This document shows positions 1-9,774 of a stretch of 64,000 bases of DNA, piece by piece. The stretch is from Paenibacillus hemerocallicola. Its GTDB lineage: Bacteria > Bacillota > Bacilli > Paenibacillales > NBRC-103111. The translations under genes and the position numbers were made by a program. Each line of letters begins with the position of its first letter. Position 1 is the stretch's first letter. Where the stretch lies: positions 1 through 64,000 of the forward strand of contig NZ_VDCQ01000012.1 of assembly GCF_006265175.1 (NCBI RefSeq). Direction: 5' to 3'. Below the pieces are notes generated by a model that worked only from the letters and a program-made list of their open reading frames with translations, was not told the DNA's origin and searched no databases.

Positions 1-1
1 C

Positions 2-2122
2 GGAGATCGCCCGCAAGGGGGTCAAGGAGGGAGCCGTCCGCAGCAAGCAGGTGGAGCAAGACCGCCGGCAGCCGTCCAGCCTACAGCGGCTCCGCGTACA
101 GCGCCTCCTCGTACCGACCGCGATCGGAGCTATCAAGACAGAGACCGGGCGAGTGCATTGAAAAATGCCGATCCACGATTCAATAAAGCGGAAGTAATCC
201 GTACAACCGTAGAGAATCTGGACGACATTAACGTAAATTCAAACGTGAAAACGTCGAAAAAGCCGAAGCCGACCCAGAACAACAGATCGGGCGGAGCAGG
301 CTTCAGAGGCGGCAAGCAAGGCGGCAGAGGCAGAGGTCAGGAGCCAGTGCGCAAAGAAAAAATCGACAACACGCCGAAGAAAATAATCGTGCGGGGTTCG
401 ATGACCGTAGGCGATCTTTGCAAATTGCTTCATAAGGACGCTTCCGAGGTTATCAAAAAGCTGCTGTTCCTCGGCACGATGGCGACGATCAACCAGGAGC
501 TGGAGCTCGATACGATCCTGCTGGTCGCGGGCGAGTTCAAAGTCGAAGTCGAAGTCAAGCTTCCGGTCGAAGAAGATAACTTCGAGACGATCGAGGAGAA
601 GGACGAGGCCGAGGATTTGCTCGAGCGGCCGCCAGTCGTAACGATTATGGGTCACGTTGACCATGGTAAAACGACGCTGCTCGATGCCATTCGCCAGACG
701 AACGTGTCGGAAGGCGAAGCCGGAGGCATTACCCAGCATATCGGAGCCTATCAGGTCGAGATCAAAAACAAAAAAATTACGTTTCTGGATACACCGGGGC
801 ACGAAGCGTTCACTTCGATGCGCGCGCGCGGAGCCCAAGTTACGGATATTACGATTATCGTCGTTGCGGCGGATGACGGTGTCATGCCGCAAACGGTCGA
901 AGCGATCAGCCACGCGAAAGCGGCTAACGTGCCGATTATCGTAGCGGTGAACAAAATCGACAAGCCGGACGCCAATCCGGACAAAATCAAGCAGGAATTG
1001 ACCGAGTACAACCTCGTTCCGGAAGAGTGGGGCGGAGATACGATCTTCGTCAACATTTCGGCGAAGCAAAAGCAGGGCTTGGAAGAACTGCTCGAGATGA
1101 TCCTGCTCGTCGCGGAAGTACAAGAATTCAAAGCAAACCCGAACAAACGGGCGAGAGGTACGGTCATCGAGGCGGAGTTGGACAAAGGAAAGGGCCCGGT
1201 TGCCCGTATATTGATCCAGCACGGTACGTTGAAAATCGGAGACGCCTTCGTGGCGGGCGTATGTTTCGGCCGCGTTCGGGCAATGGTTAATGACAAGGGC
1301 CGCCGTCTGAAAGAAGCGGGACCGTCCACGCCGGTCGAAATAACCGGTCTTACCGAGGTGCCGCAGGCCGGCGATCCGTTCCTGGCGTTCGAAGACGAAC
1401 GGAAAGCAAGAGCGATCGCGGAAAGACGGATGACGACGCATCGCCAATCGACGATGGGCGCGAACAGCCGCGTCACGCTCGACGATCTGTACAAACACAT
1501 CAAAGACGGCGAGATCAAAGATTTGAACGTCATTATCAAGGGCGACGTTCAAGGGTCCGTCGAAGCGCTCAAAGGGTCGCTGGCGAAAATCGAAGTCGAA
1601 GGCGTCCGCGTCAAAATTCTTCACAACGGCGTCGGTGCGATCACCGAATCGGATATCATCCTCGCGTCGGCGTCGAATGCCATCATCATCGGCTTCAACG
1701 TACGTCCGGAGCCGGCCGCGATGGCAACGGCGGAGCAGGAAAAGGTCGACATCCGATTGCACAGCATCATCTACAAAGTGATCGAAGAGATCGAGCAAGC
1801 GATGAAGGGCATGCTGGATCCGGTGTACAAGGAAGTAGTCATCGGCCAGGCCGAAGTGCGCAATCTGTTCAAAGTGACCAAAATCGGTACGATTGCCGGA
1901 TGCATGATCACTTCGGGCAAAATCACCCGTGCTGCGGAGCTGCGCGTCATCCGCGGAGGCATTGTCGTATTTACGGGCAAAGTCGACTCGCTGAAGCGAT
2001 TTAAGGACGACGTGCGCGAAGTGGCACAAGGGTATGAGTGCGGTATTTCCATCGAGAAATTTAACGATATTAGAGAAGGGGACGTCATCGAGGCGTTCGT
2101 GATGGAAACCGTAGAAAGGTGA
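2..2122 (+). CDS. infB: Translation initiation factor IF-2 (5' partial)
   Basis: IF-2 is the GTPase that places fMet-tRNA on the 30S subunit and promotes subunit joining. The frame stays open to the left edge, so the true start is outside the window; a UUG at 158 is internal. The visible N-terminal part is a Gly/Arg/Pro/Gln-rich linker, followed by an IF2_N-like segment (about 370-550) and the G domain. G1 is GHVDHGKTT near 650-676, G3 is DTPGH near 790, and G4 is NKID near 952. Domains II, III and C2 follow to the stop at 2120. It is followed after 6 bases by rbfA; B. subtilis has ylxP between the two, which is absent here. Identification is certain; only the 5' end is missing. Confidence 0.98.
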   Translation, partial: GDRPQGGQGGSRPQQAGGARPPAAVQPTAAPRTAPPRTDRDRSYQDRDRASALKNADPRFNKAEVIRTTVENLDDINVNSNVKTSKKPKPTQNNRSGGAGFRGGKQGGRGRGQEPVRKEKIDNTPKKIIVRGSMTVGDLCKLLHKDASEVIKKLLFLGTMATINQELELDTILLVAGEFKVEVEVKLPVEEDNFETIEEKDEAEDLLERPPVVTIMGHVDHGKTTLLDAIRQTNVSEGEAGGITQHIGAYQVEIKNKKITFLDTPGHEAFTSMRARGAQVTDITIIVVAADDGVMPQTVEAISHAKAANVPIIVAVNKIDKPDANPDKIKQELTEYNLVPEEWGGDTIFVNISAKQKQGLEELLEMILLVAEVQEFKANPNKRARGTVIEAELDKGKGPVARILIQHGTLKIGDAFVAGVCFGRVRAMVNDKGRRLKEAGPSTPVEITGLTEVPQAGDPFLAFEDERKARAIAERRMTTHRQSTMGANSRVTLDDLYKHIKDGEIKDLNVIIKGDVQGSVEALKGSLAKIEVEGVRVKILHNGVGAITESDIILASASNAIIIGFNVRPEPAAMATAEQEKVDIRLHSIIYKVIEEIEQAMKGMLDPVYKEVVIGQAEVRNLFKVTKIGTIAGCMITSGKITRAAELRVIRGGIVVFTGKVDSLKRFKDDVREVAQGYECGISIEKFNDIREGDVIEAFVMETVER

Positions 2123-2128
2123 TGACGG

Positions 2129-2485
2129 ATGGCAAAAGTACGTGTCGGCCGTGTCGGCGAGCAAATTAAAAAAGAATTGAGTCAAATTTTGCAATCGGAG
2201 CTGAAAGATCCGCGCGTCGGTTTCATAACCGTAACCGGAGTCGATGTGACGAACGATTTGTCTCAAGCCAAAGTGTTTCTGAGCGTACTCGGAACCGAGC
2301 AGCAAAAGGAAGATTCGCTCAAAGCGATTGCGAAAGCGACCGGATTTATCCGCTCCGAGCTCAGCAAGCGGATCCGGCTTCGCATTACGCCGGAGCTGCA
2401 GTTCCAGTTCGATTCTTCCATCGAGTACGGCAGCCGTATCGACGAGCTGTTGAATAAAATCAATAACGGGAATACGGGCGTATGA
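2129..2485 (+). CDS. rbfA: Ribosome-binding factor A
   Basis: A 118-residue protein of the RbfA family, a KH-fold factor that binds 16S rRNA and helps mature the 30S subunit. It starts [18 protein letters not shown] after Met-Ala-Lys and has the family segment [17 protein letters not shown]. The length is normal. The SD AAAGGTGAT overlaps the infB stop, and the ATG at 2129 is the only sensible start. The stop overlaps the nrnA start by four bases (ATGA), which suggests translational coupling. Confidence 0.97.
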   Translation: MAKVRVGRVGEQIKKELSQILQSELKDPRVGFITVTGVDVTNDLSQAKVFLSVLGTEQQKEDSLKAIAKATGFIRSELSKRIRLRITPELQFQFDSSIEYGSRIDELLNKINNGNTGV

Positions 2486-3480
2486 CGGCCTCCCTCCACG
2501 CTCGTCCTTATCCGGAACAGCTGGCCGCCGCCCGGGCGTTCATCGAATCGAACGACCGATTTCTGGTCGTTGCGCACGTAAACCCCGACGGCGACGCAGC
2601 CAGCTCTACGCTGGCGGTAGGATGGCTGCTGGAATGCCTAGACAAACGGTATGTGATGATCAACGAGGGCAAGACTCCGGACAAGTTCGGTTATATATGG
2701 GGGTTCGACCGGTTGCTGCGTTACGATGAACAGCAGCCGGAAGAACGATTCCGGTTCGTCATCAGCGTCGATTGCGCAGACGCCTCGCGGATCGGCAAAG
2801 TTCGGGAGCTGTTCGCGGAAGATGTACAAGTACTCAACATCGATCATCATGCGACGAACGATTATTTTGGCGACGTTCATCTGATTCGCGAAGATGCGGC
2901 CGCTACCGTCGAAGTCCTTTACGATTTGGCGGTGGAAATGCGCGTGCCGCTGACGCTCGAATTCGGGACAGCCTTATATACGGGGCTTTTAACCGATACG
3001 GGAGGGTTTCGTTATTCCAATACGACGCCTAAAGTGATGAAAATCGCTGCGGAGCTGCTTGCCGTCGGAGTTGCGGGTCACCGCGTCGCGGAGCAGGTGC
3101 TGGAGAAGATTACGTTTTCGCACATTACCGTATTGAAGCGGGCGCTCGGCACGCTGTCGTTCGCTTTCGATAATAAAGTTAGCTGGATTACCGTATCGCA
3201 GGACGATATACGCCTTACGGGAGCCACATCGGAAGATATGGAAGGACTTATCCTATATCCCCGCAACATCGAAGGGGTCGAGGTAGGGCTGTTGTTCAAG
3301 CAAACGGATGAGCAAACGGTTAAGGTCAGCTTTCGTTCCAACGGCACTGCGGATGTGGCCGCCATCGCCAAGCTGTTCGGCGGAGGAGGGCATGTTCGCG
3401 CCTCCGGCTGTACGCTTGTCGGAGAGCTGCAGGATATCGTCGCGCAAGTTATAAAGGAAGTAGGGCAATCATTGCAATGA
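2482..3480 (+). CDS. nrnA: DHH-family oligoribonuclease / pAp phosphatase NrnA
   Basis: A 332-residue DHH/DHHA1 phosphoesterase. NrnA degrades 2-5 nt RNAs and dephosphorylates 3'-phosphoadenosine 5'-phosphate. The N-terminal metal site shows as [15 protein letters not shown] and the signature IDHHATND. The C-terminal DHHA1 substrate site is [11 protein letters not shown]. The gene overlaps both rbfA and truB by four bases, so it is an integral operon member. In B. subtilis nrnA is elsewhere and truB follows rbfA directly; the insertion puts nano-RNA clearance beside ribosome maturation and pseudouridylation genes. Confidence 0.95.
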   Translation: MTASLHARPYPEQLAAARAFIESNDRFLVVAHVNPDGDAASSTLAVGWLLECLDKRYVMINEGKTPDKFGYIWGFDRLLRYDEQQPEERFRFVISVDCADASRIGKVRELFAEDVQVLNIDHHATNDYFGDVHLIREDAAATVEVLYDLAVEMRVPLTLEFGTALYTGLLTDTGGFRYSNTTPKVMKIAAELLAVGVAGHRVAEQVLEKITFSHITVLKRALGTLSFAFDNKVSWITVSQDDIRLTGATSEDMEGLILYPRNIEGVEVGLLFKQTDEQTVKVSFRSNGTADVAAIAKLFGGGGHVRASGCTLVGELQDIVAQVIKEVGQSLQ

Positions 3481-4418
3481 TATACGAGGGTGTATTGCCG
3501 GTTAACAAACCGGCCGGCTTCACCTCGCACGATGTGGTGGCGAAAATGCGCCGGGTACTCGGGATGAAACGGATCGGCCATACCGGCACGTTGGATCCCC
3601 AGGTGACCGGCGTTCTGCCGCTTTGTCTGGGCAGAGCCACCCGATTCGTCGAGTACATACAAGAGCTGCCCAAGCAGTACGAAGCCGAGCTTTGTATCGG
3701 ATATTCGACCGATACGGAGGATTGGACCGGCGAGACGATCGAACGGCATCAGCCGGGACAAGTCTTCTTGACGGAAGATGAGATTCGCCGGACGCTAGCC
3801 TCTTTCGCAGGAACGATTGAGCAAGTGCCGCCGATGTATTCTGCGGTAAAGGTCGGCGGAAAAAAGCTATATGAGTTGGCGAGGGAAGGAAAAGAGATCG
3901 AACGGAAAGCCAGAAAGGTCGACATTTACGAGATAGAGACTCTCGGTCTCGACCTGCAAGCCGAATATCCGAAGATCCGCTTCCGCGTCCTATGCTCCAA
4001 AGGCACTTATATCCGCACGCTTTGCGTGGACATCGGCAGAGCGCTCGGCTATCCGGCCGTAATGACCGATTTGGTGCGCAGTCGTGCGGGCTCCATATCA
4101 CTTGACCGATGTTTGAGTCTGGAGCAAATCGAAGAATTGCACCGATCGGGAAGTTTGGCGCCGGTCATTATCCCGGCGGATCGCCTCGCTACCCACTTGC
4201 CTGAATGTACCGTAACGGAAGAGGAAGCGATTCATGCGATGCAAGGCAAGACGATCCCTTTTCCGGCAAGCCGGGTATTGCCGGAAGCCGGACATTTGGT
4301 TCGTATGTATGGCCCGCAAGGAACGTTCATCGGCCTGTTTCAGGTCGATCGCGAACGCGAAATGTTGCGTCCCGAGAAAGTGTTTGCGTCAAGCGGATCT
4401 CGGAATGACGCCGATTAG
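3477..4418 (+). CDS. truB: tRNA pseudouridine(55) synthase TruB
   Basis: A 313-residue pseudouridine synthase acting on U55 of the tRNA T-loop. The catalytic motif is GHTGTLDPQVTGVLP, with the nucleophile Asp at residue 40. KxxGxYIRTLCxDIG-type sequence (CSKGTYIRTL) and a C-terminal PUA-like region follow. The ATG at 3477 overlaps the nrnA stop, and the start VLPVNKPAGFTSHDVV is typical of the family. It is part of the infB-rbfA-nrnA-truB-ribF operon. Confidence 0.97.
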   Translation: MIYEGVLPVNKPAGFTSHDVVAKMRRVLGMKRIGHTGTLDPQVTGVLPLCLGRATRFVEYIQELPKQYEAELCIGYSTDTEDWTGETIERHQPGQVFLTEDEIRRTLASFAGTIEQVPPMYSAVKVGGKKLYELAREGKEIERKARKVDIYEIETLGLDLQAEYPKIRFRVLCSKGTYIRTLCVDIGRALGYPAVMTDLVRSRAGSISLDRCLSLEQIEELHRSGSLAPVIIPADRLATHLPECTVTEEEAIHAMQGKTIPFPASRVLPEAGHLVRMYGPQGTFIGLFQVDREREMLRPEKVFASSGSRNDAD

Positions 4419-4433
4419 CAGGTGAGAGCTGAC

Positions 4434-5414
4434 ATGCAATCTATAACTGTACACTATCCGGCATCGTTTCCGCTTCCGGGTATGCCCGAGGGCGGACAAG
4501 TATTGGCGATCGGGGATTTCGACGGGTTCCATCTGGGGCATCGCGAGGTCATCCGAAGAGCGGTGGAATCGGCCGGGAGGCTTCGTTTGCCGGCCGCCAT
4601 CATGACGTTCCATCCGCACCCGCGCGAGGTGCTCGGGCAGAGCAAATACGTCCGGCACATCACCCCGCTGAGGGAGAAGCTGGAATTGTTCGCGGAAGCC
4701 GGGGTTGACGTCGCCTATATTATGAATTTCGACACGTCCTTCTCGCAAATAAGCCCTTCGCAATTCGTCGAAGAGCTGCTTGTAAAGCTTCAGGTTAGTA
4801 CCGTTGTCGTCGGATTCGATTTCAGGTTCGGCCATAACGTCAGCGGCGATCCCGATATTTTATGCGAGCTGGCTGCGGGCCGATTTGCCGTAGAAGTCGT
4901 GCGTCCCTATCATATGGACGGCGTCAAGGTAAGCAGTACGCTTATCCGAGATCATCTGGAGCGGGGCGACGTAGCCAGAGTCGAGCATCTTCTCGGACGC
5001 CGCTATTCCTTGTCGGGAAAAGTCGTGCACGGGGCCGCCAGAGGGAGACAGATCGGATTTCCTACGGCGAATATCGAGCTGGACGGACCGTACGTCGTCC
5101 CGATGAACGGCGTCTACGCGATACGTTTAGAATGGTCCGGACAAGCCTATTACGGAGTTATGAATATCGGGACGAAGCCGACGTTCGAAGATGCGGCGCA
5201 ACGATCGCTGGAGGCTCATCTTTTCGATTTCGGCCATACGATCTATGGAGAATCCGTCAAGCTGGAGCTGCTCTCCTATATCAGGCCCGAACGGAAGTTC
5301 GCCTCGATCGACGAGCTGATCGCCCAAATCGCCAATGACGTGATAACGGCGAAGGAGCGGATCGGGTATTCGGCACAGAAGACGGCCAATCCTCTTATGA
5401 ACGGATTGTCTTGA
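4434..5414 (+). CDS. ribF: Bifunctional riboflavin kinase / FAD synthetase
   Basis: A 326-residue RibF/RibC-type enzyme making FMN and then FAD. The N-terminal FAD synthetase (nucleotidyltransferase) has GDFDGFHLGH at about residues 27-36. The C-terminal flavokinase has GRQIGFPTANIEL and GVMNIGTKPTF. I chose ATG 4434 because AGGTGAG at 4420-4426 gives a good SD; an in-frame GTG at 4422 lies inside that SD. It is the last gene of the operon that includes infB. Confidence 0.96.
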   Translation: MQSITVHYPASFPLPGMPEGGQVLAIGDFDGFHLGHREVIRRAVESAGRLRLPAAIMTFHPHPREVLGQSKYVRHITPLREKLELFAEAGVDVAYIMNFDTSFSQISPSQFVEELLVKLQVSTVVVGFDFRFGHNVSGDPDILCELAAGRFAVEVVRPYHMDGVKVSSTLIRDHLERGDVARVEHLLGRRYSLSGKVVHGAARGRQIGFPTANIELDGPYVVPMNGVYAIRLEWSGQAYYGVMNIGTKPTFEDAAQRSLEAHLFDFGHTIYGESVKLELLSYIRPERKFASIDELIAQIANDVITAKERIGYSAQKTANPLMNGLS

Positions 5415-5446
5415 TCGACTCCCGAATAATCCGCCGACGGCGGACA

Positions 5447-5476
5447 TTTACTTTGCCCCGGCAAATGTGCTATACT
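5447..5476 (+). promoter_or_regulatory. Sigma-A promoter and leader of rpsO
   Basis: TTTACT (5447-5452), an 18-base spacer and TATACT (5471-5476) form a good housekeeping promoter. A small CCGCC/GGCGG hairpin at 5431-5443 sits just upstream without a T-run. The leader of about 115 bases can pair TTGCC with GGCAA near 5485-5508 and CCGT with ACGG further on. S15 leaders in Bacilli are often autoregulated, but I cannot fold this one with certainty. Confidence 0.7.
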
Positions 5477-5595
5477 AATTTTCGTTGCCATGACTGTTGC
5501 AAGGCAATGAGTATTGAACCTTGGCTCGGTAGTTTGATCTCACCGTCTTCTTCTGGGCTAACGGCGATTATTTGACGAATAGGGAGGTGAACAGG

Positions 5596-5865
5596 ATGGC
5601 ATTGACCCAAGAACGCAAAACGCAATTGATCCAGGATTACAAAAACCATGAATCCGATACGGGTTCTCCGGAAGTGCAAATCGCTATCCTTACGGAAAAC
5701 ATCGTGAACTTGACCAACCATCTGCGCACGCACAAGAAGGATCATCATTCTCGTCGCGGGCTGTTGAAAATGGTAGGTCAACGCCGCAAGCTGCTGGCAT
5801 ACTTGAAAAACAAAGATGTTAGCCGCTACAGCGCATTGATCGAACGTCTCGGACTTCGCAGATAA
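5596..5865 (+). CDS. rpsO: 30S ribosomal protein S15
   Basis: An 89-residue S15, the primary 16S rRNA-binding protein at the helix 20/21/22 junction. It shows the family sequence [14 protein letters not shown] and [18 protein letters not shown]. The start is ATG 5596 after GGGAGGTGA; a TTG at 5572 would add eight residues and has no SD. It has its own promoter and a strong terminator before pnp, the same neighbour as in many bacteria. Confidence 0.99.
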   Translation: MALTQERKTQLIQDYKNHESDTGSPEVQIAILTENIVNLTNHLRTHKKDHHSRRGLLKMVGQRRKLLAYLKNKDVSRYSALIERLGLRR

Positions 5866-5880
5866 TGTGTTTAGGACAAA

Positions 5881-5918
5881 AACAACCTTGTCGGCCTGCG
5901 CCGAACGGTTGTTTTTTT
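5881..5918 (+). terminator. Rho-independent terminator after rpsO
   Basis: Outer stem AACAACC/GGTTGTT and inner stem TCGGC/GCCGA close a CTGC loop, followed directly by a run of T. Confidence 0.9.
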
Positions 5919-6082
5919 CTTAAAAATCGAGCTTGGGGAACCCCCCAGAAAGAAATCGGAATTTGCTTCGGTCGCCTCCGTCGCTTTCGGGGGAATTTTC
6001 TTGTGCAAGAAGGAAATACTGGTTGGTATGCAGAATTAGGGAGAGTCGCAACCAAAACTTACATAAGAGCAGGAGGGATTAT

Positions 6083-8188
6083 ATGGAAAAGAAGGTGCGC
6101 ATGAACCTTGGAGGACGCCCATTGGAAATGGAGACGGGACGTCTTGCCAAGCAGGCGAATGGCGCCGTACTGGTCCGCTACGGCGAGACCGTGGTGCTTT
6201 GTACCGTTACCGCTTCGAGCGAACCGAAGGACTTGGACTTTTTTCCGTTGACGGTGAACTACGAGGAGAGGTTGTACGCCGTAGGGAAAATTCCTGGAGG
6301 CTTCATCAAGCGGGAAGGCCGTCCGAGCGAGAAGGCTATTTTGGCGGGACGTTTGACGGACCGTACGATTCGCCCTCTGTTTGCGGAAGGCTTCCGCAAT
6401 GACGTGCAGATCGTCGCCATGGTCATGAGCGTCGATCAGGATTGCTCGCCGGAGATTGCCGCTATGATTGGGACATCGGCTGCGTTATCCGTTTCCGACG
6501 TTCCGTTTAACGGTCCGATCGGAGGCGTTATCGTCGGTCGAATCGACGGCCAGTTCATCATTAATCCGAATCACGAGCAGGAAGAAAAGAGCGACATGTA
6601 CGTGGTCGTCGCCGGTACGAAAGACGCCATCATGATGGTGGAAGCCGAGGCGAACGAAGTTTCGGAAGAGGATATGCTCGAAGCGATCATGTTCGGACAC
6701 GAAGAGATCAAAAAAATCGTAGCCATTCAGGAGCAGTTCGTTGCCGAAGCCGGCAAGCCGAAAATGGAAGTAAGACTGCACGCCGTAGACGAGCAGGTCA
6801 ATGCCGAAGTACGCGCGCACGCCAGCGCCGGACTTGTCGAAGCGATTCGCATTCCGGAGAAGCATGCGCGTCAAGAGGCGATCGATGCCATTAATGCGGA
6901 AGCGGTCGAGCATTTTGCTCAAGCGTATGCCGAGGCGCCCGAGAAGCTGAAGGACGTCAAGGAAGTGCTTTACGATATCGTCAAAGAAGAAGTGCGCCGC
7001 CTTATTACGCATGACAAAGTGCGCCCGGATGGCCGCGCTTTGGCTGAAATTCGTCCGATCGACTGCGATACCGCGATTTTGCCTCGTACGCATGGATCCG
7101 GCTTGTTTACCCGCGGGCAAACTCAAGCTTTGAGCATTTGTACGCTTGGCGCGCTCGGCGACGTGCAAATTTTGGACGGCTTGGACTTGGAAGAAACGAA
7201 ACGGTTTATGCACCACTACAATTTCCCGCCGTTCAGCGTAGGCGAAGCAAGACCGCTTCGCGCACCGGGACGCCGCGAAATCGGACATGGCGCTTTGGGT
7301 GAACGGGCCCTCTCGAAAGTTCTTCCTCCGGAAGCCGAATTCCCGTACACGATCCGTCTGGTATCCGAAGTGTTGGAATCCAACGGTTCCACCTCGCAGG
7401 CGAGCATCTGCGCAAGCACGCTTGCCATGATGGATGCCGGAGTACCTATCAAGGCTCCTGTAGCCGGCGTAGCCATGGGATTGATCAAGGACGGAAGCCA
7501 CTTCTCGATCTTGACCGACATCCAAGGCATGGAAGATCACCTCGGCGATATGGACTTTAAAGTAGCAGGAACTCCCGCTGGTGTCACGGCCATCCAAATG
7601 GATATCAAAATCGACGGCATCGATCGCGCGATTTTGAATCAAGCGCTGGCTCAAGCTAAAGAAGGGCGCATCTTCATTCTCGGAAAAATGATGGAATCGA
7701 TCAGCGAGCCGAGAAAAGCACTTTCGCAATACGCGCCGAAAATTATTATCATGCACATCAACCCGGACAAAATCCGCGAGGTTATCGGTGCAGGCGGCAA
7801 AATCATCAACAAGATCATAGAGGAAACGGGCGTCAAGATCGATATCGAGCAGGACGGCACCGTGTTCATCGCTTCGTCCAACGCGGAGATGAACGAGAAG
7901 GCCAAGTCGATTATCGAAGGAATCGTCCGCGAAGTCGTCGTAGGGGAAACTTACCTCGGGACGGTCAGACGCATCGAGAAATTTGGCGCATTCGTGGAAA
8001 TTTTACCGGGCAAAGACGGACTCGTCCACATTTCCCAGCTGTCCACCGAGCGTGTAGCCAAAGTCGAAGATGCCGTGAAGATCGGCGATCAAATTACGGT
8101 TAAAGTAACCGAAATCGACAATCAAGGCCGCGTCAATTTGTCGCGCAAAGCAACGTTGGCCGCGCCTCAAGTTCCTGCCCAAAGCTAA
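6083..8188 (+). CDS. pnp: Polynucleotide phosphorylase
   Basis: A 701-residue PNPase, the phosphate-dependent 3'-5' exoribonuclease and main mRNA-decay exonuclease. Two RNase PH domains flank an alpha-helical domain. A KH domain starts near residue 557 ([20 protein letters not shown]) and an S1 domain near residue 620 ([24 protein letters not shown]). The start is ATG 6083 after AGGAGGG; the frame is open upstream to 5933, but that region follows the rpsO terminator and has no SD. The 5' leader 5920-6082 contains a G4/C-rich stem near 5934-5949 and only poor promoter matches. Confidence 0.98.
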   Translation: MEKKVRMNLGGRPLEMETGRLAKQANGAVLVRYGETVVLCTVTASSEPKDLDFFPLTVNYEERLYAVGKIPGGFIKREGRPSEKAILAGRLTDRTIRPLFAEGFRNDVQIVAMVMSVDQDCSPEIAAMIGTSAALSVSDVPFNGPIGGVIVGRIDGQFIINPNHEQEEKSDMYVVVAGTKDAIMMVEAEANEVSEEDMLEAIMFGHEEIKKIVAIQEQFVAEAGKPKMEVRLHAVDEQVNAEVRAHASAGLVEAIRIPEKHARQEAIDAINAEAVEHFAQAYAEAPEKLKDVKEVLYDIVKEEVRRLITHDKVRPDGRALAEIRPIDCDTAILPRTHGSGLFTRGQTQALSICTLGALGDVQILDGLDLEETKRFMHHYNFPPFSVGEARPLRAPGRREIGHGALGERALSKVLPPEAEFPYTIRLVSEVLESNGSTSQASICASTLAMMDAGVPIKAPVAGVAMGLIKDGSHFSILTDIQGMEDHLGDMDFKVAGTPAGVTAIQMDIKIDGIDRAILNQALAQAKEGRIFILGKMMESISEPRKALSQYAPKIIIMHINPDKIREVIGAGGKIINKIIEETGVKIDIEQDGTVFIASSNAEMNEKAKSIIEGIVREVVVGETYLGTVRRIEKFGAFVEILPGKDGLVHISQLSTERVAKVEDAVKIGDQITVKVTEIDNQGRVNLSRKATLAAPQVPAQS

Positions 8189-8222
8189 TAAGGCGGTAAA
8201 ACCGAATACAATCGATCCATAC

Positions 8223-8251
8223 AAAGAGCCAGAGCAGTCTGTCTCTTTTTT
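8223..8251 (+). terminator. Terminator after pnp
   Basis: AAAGAG/CTCTTT with inner CAGA/TCTG and a GCAG loop, followed by seven T. Confidence 0.85.
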
Positions 8252-8502
8252 TATCGTTTCAGAATGTTTAAGTTCGCTAAAGCGACAAAGCGATTCTTCG
8301 ATAAAGCGGACTGTGAAATTGTGAACCAAGGAAAACTACCACTAAATCGCGGTTGCTCATCCTTGAAATACGTCGATAGACGTTTTTCTTATTGCAGCTA
8401 TAACCGGCTGGCGCCGCAAGTCGGTTCATAAAGGAAAACTTGGACATAACCCGGGGTTGTCCGGCATAATATGGTACAAACCTTTGGATCGGGGTATCGA
8501 AT
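8252..8502 (+). promoter_or_regulatory. Gap before ylxY with weak sigma-E-like site
   Basis: This gap carries no convincing gene. At 8444-8472, ACATAAC, 14 bases and CATAATAT loosely resemble a sigma-E promoter (-35 ATA core, -10 CATACANT). An imperfect inverted repeat (GGACA/TGTCC with AACCC/GGGTT) covers 8442-8462. A small ACGTC/GACGT hairpin followed by TTTTTC lies near 8377-8396. The mother-cell assignment is inference from motif and gene function. Confidence 0.3.
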
Positions 8503-9528
8503 ATGTCATGGAATAAATGGATTTTTGTAGGGGGAACGCTAAGTCTAGTCACCTGGGGCTTACTCCAATCGAGCAGTTTGGACACCTTCGTCAACTCGCT
8601 CGACAAGCGATCGGGAACCGCTTACGAATACGTGCAGCCGTGGGTTGTATCCGATCCTGAATCGAAAATGACTGCGACATCGCCGAACGACGAGCAGCTG
8701 CTCGCGACGATTATGGAAGAAGCGGAGAAACGGAAGGAAGCTCCTGTCGATGCCAGACTGGATCGGGTATGGAAGGCTATTCCGGGTTATAACGGCATTG
8801 AGGTAGACGTAGAGAAAACATTGAGCTTGGCTAAGCAGCAGCGCGGGGAGAAGGAAATCCCGTTTGTATACAAAGAGGTTGCGCCGTCCGTTCGATTGGA
8901 GGATCTGGGCGCTCAGCCGATCTACAAGGGCAACCCCAAAAAGCCGATGGCCGCGCTTATGATCAATGTGGCTTGGGGCAACGAGTTTATCGGTCCTATG
9001 CTGGACGTGCTGGAGAGAGAGAAAGTGCGCGCAACCTTTTTCTTCGACGGATCCTGGTTGAATAAAAATATCGAGACCGCCCAGGTCATTCAGCAAAAAG
9101 GGCATGAGCTGTCCAACCACGCCTACTCTCATAAAAACATGAGCACGCTGGGGCGTGAAGAAATGGTCAAGGAAATCGACCGCACCCAGCAGCTGTTGAA
9201 GGAGAAGCTGGGCGTCGACAATACTCTTTTTGCGCCGCCATCCGGGGATTTCAACGATTTGACGGTCAAAGTGGCCCACGAAATGAATTTGAAGACGATA
9301 TTGTGGACGGTCGACACGGTTGATTGGATGAAGCCCACATCGGAATCGATCGTCAGAAAAATCGCGGCGCGCGTGGAGCCCGGCTCGATGATCCTGATGC
9401 ATCCTACGGCTTCGTCGTCCGGTGCTTTGGCGGGGATGATCGCCGAAATCAAACGCAAAAATCTCAGTTTGGGAACCGTATCCGAATTAATCTCCTCGGA
9501 CAGGGCCCCAAAGGTTGAGACTGAGTGA
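8503..9528 (+). CDS. ylxY: Sporulation polysaccharide deacetylase-like protein YlxY
   Basis: A 341-residue protein with an N-terminal hydrophobic anchor (WIFVGGTLSLVTWGLLQ), a linker, and a NodB/polysaccharide deacetylase fold from about residue 147. It matches the YlxY sporulation subfamily. The usual catalytic TFDDGP motif reads INVAWGN, so the catalytic and metal Asp are missing, while the metal-type His pair HAYSH (about 206-210) remains. It may therefore bind rather than deacetylate glycans. It sits between pnp and mlpA as in B. subtilis. ATG 8503 has a GGGG-type SD. Family assignment is firm; activity is doubtful. Confidence 0.9.
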   Translation: MSWNKWIFVGGTLSLVTWGLLQSSSLDTFVNSLDKRSGTAYEYVQPWVVSDPESKMTATSPNDEQLLATIMEEAEKRKEAPVDARLDRVWKAIPGYNGIEVDVEKTLSLAKQQRGEKEIPFVYKEVAPSVRLEDLGAQPIYKGNPKKPMAALMINVAWGNEFIGPMLDVLEREKVRATFFFDGSWLNKNIETAQVIQQKGHELSNHAYSHKNMSTLGREEMVKEIDRTQQLLKEKLGVDNTLFAPPSGDFNDLTVKVAHEMNLKTILWTVDTVDWMKPTSESIVRKIAARVEPGSMILMHPTASSSGALAGMIAEIKRKNLSLGTVSELISSDRAPKVETE

Positions 9529-9774
9529 TATTTTTGATAATATCAGTAAGAACGAAAGTGCTTACTGATATTGCGTCGGTTCCAGCCCTTGAAGCGCGGT
9601 CCCGCAACTTGAATTGCTACGATAAAGGAACCGACATAATGAAGCGAACGAAAGTGCTTACTGATATTGCGTCCACTCCAAATCTACAGCCCTTCGTTGT
9701 TGTATTCAACAACGTATTCATCCTAAGCTGCAGTATTCGACTACTACGTTTCCACAATAAGGGGGAGCCCCATT
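9529..9774. repeat. Intergenic repeat and hairpin cluster
   Basis: This 246-base gap holds two exact 28-base direct repeats at 9550-9577 and 9646-9673 (beginning GAACGAAAGTGCTTAC). The first copy is the right half of a perfect 12-bp inverted repeat, 9539-9550 with 9561-9572, around a 10-base loop. A 9-bp inverted repeat (GTCGGTTCC, 9575-9583, with 9627-9635) joins the two copies. A third perfect hairpin, CGTTGTTG/CAACAACG, lies at 9695-9714. There is no T-run after any of them and no coding potential that matches neighbours. It resembles a small repetitive element or structured RNA rather than a terminator. Confidence 0.75.

Noticed and set aside
239-2305. Long open frame on the - strand opposite infB
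   Set aside because: It mirrors the codon bias of infB, has no family resemblance and no SD.
5933-6082. N-terminal extension of pnp
   Set aside because: It starts just past the rpsO terminator, has no SD, and known PNPases begin at the ATG at 6083.
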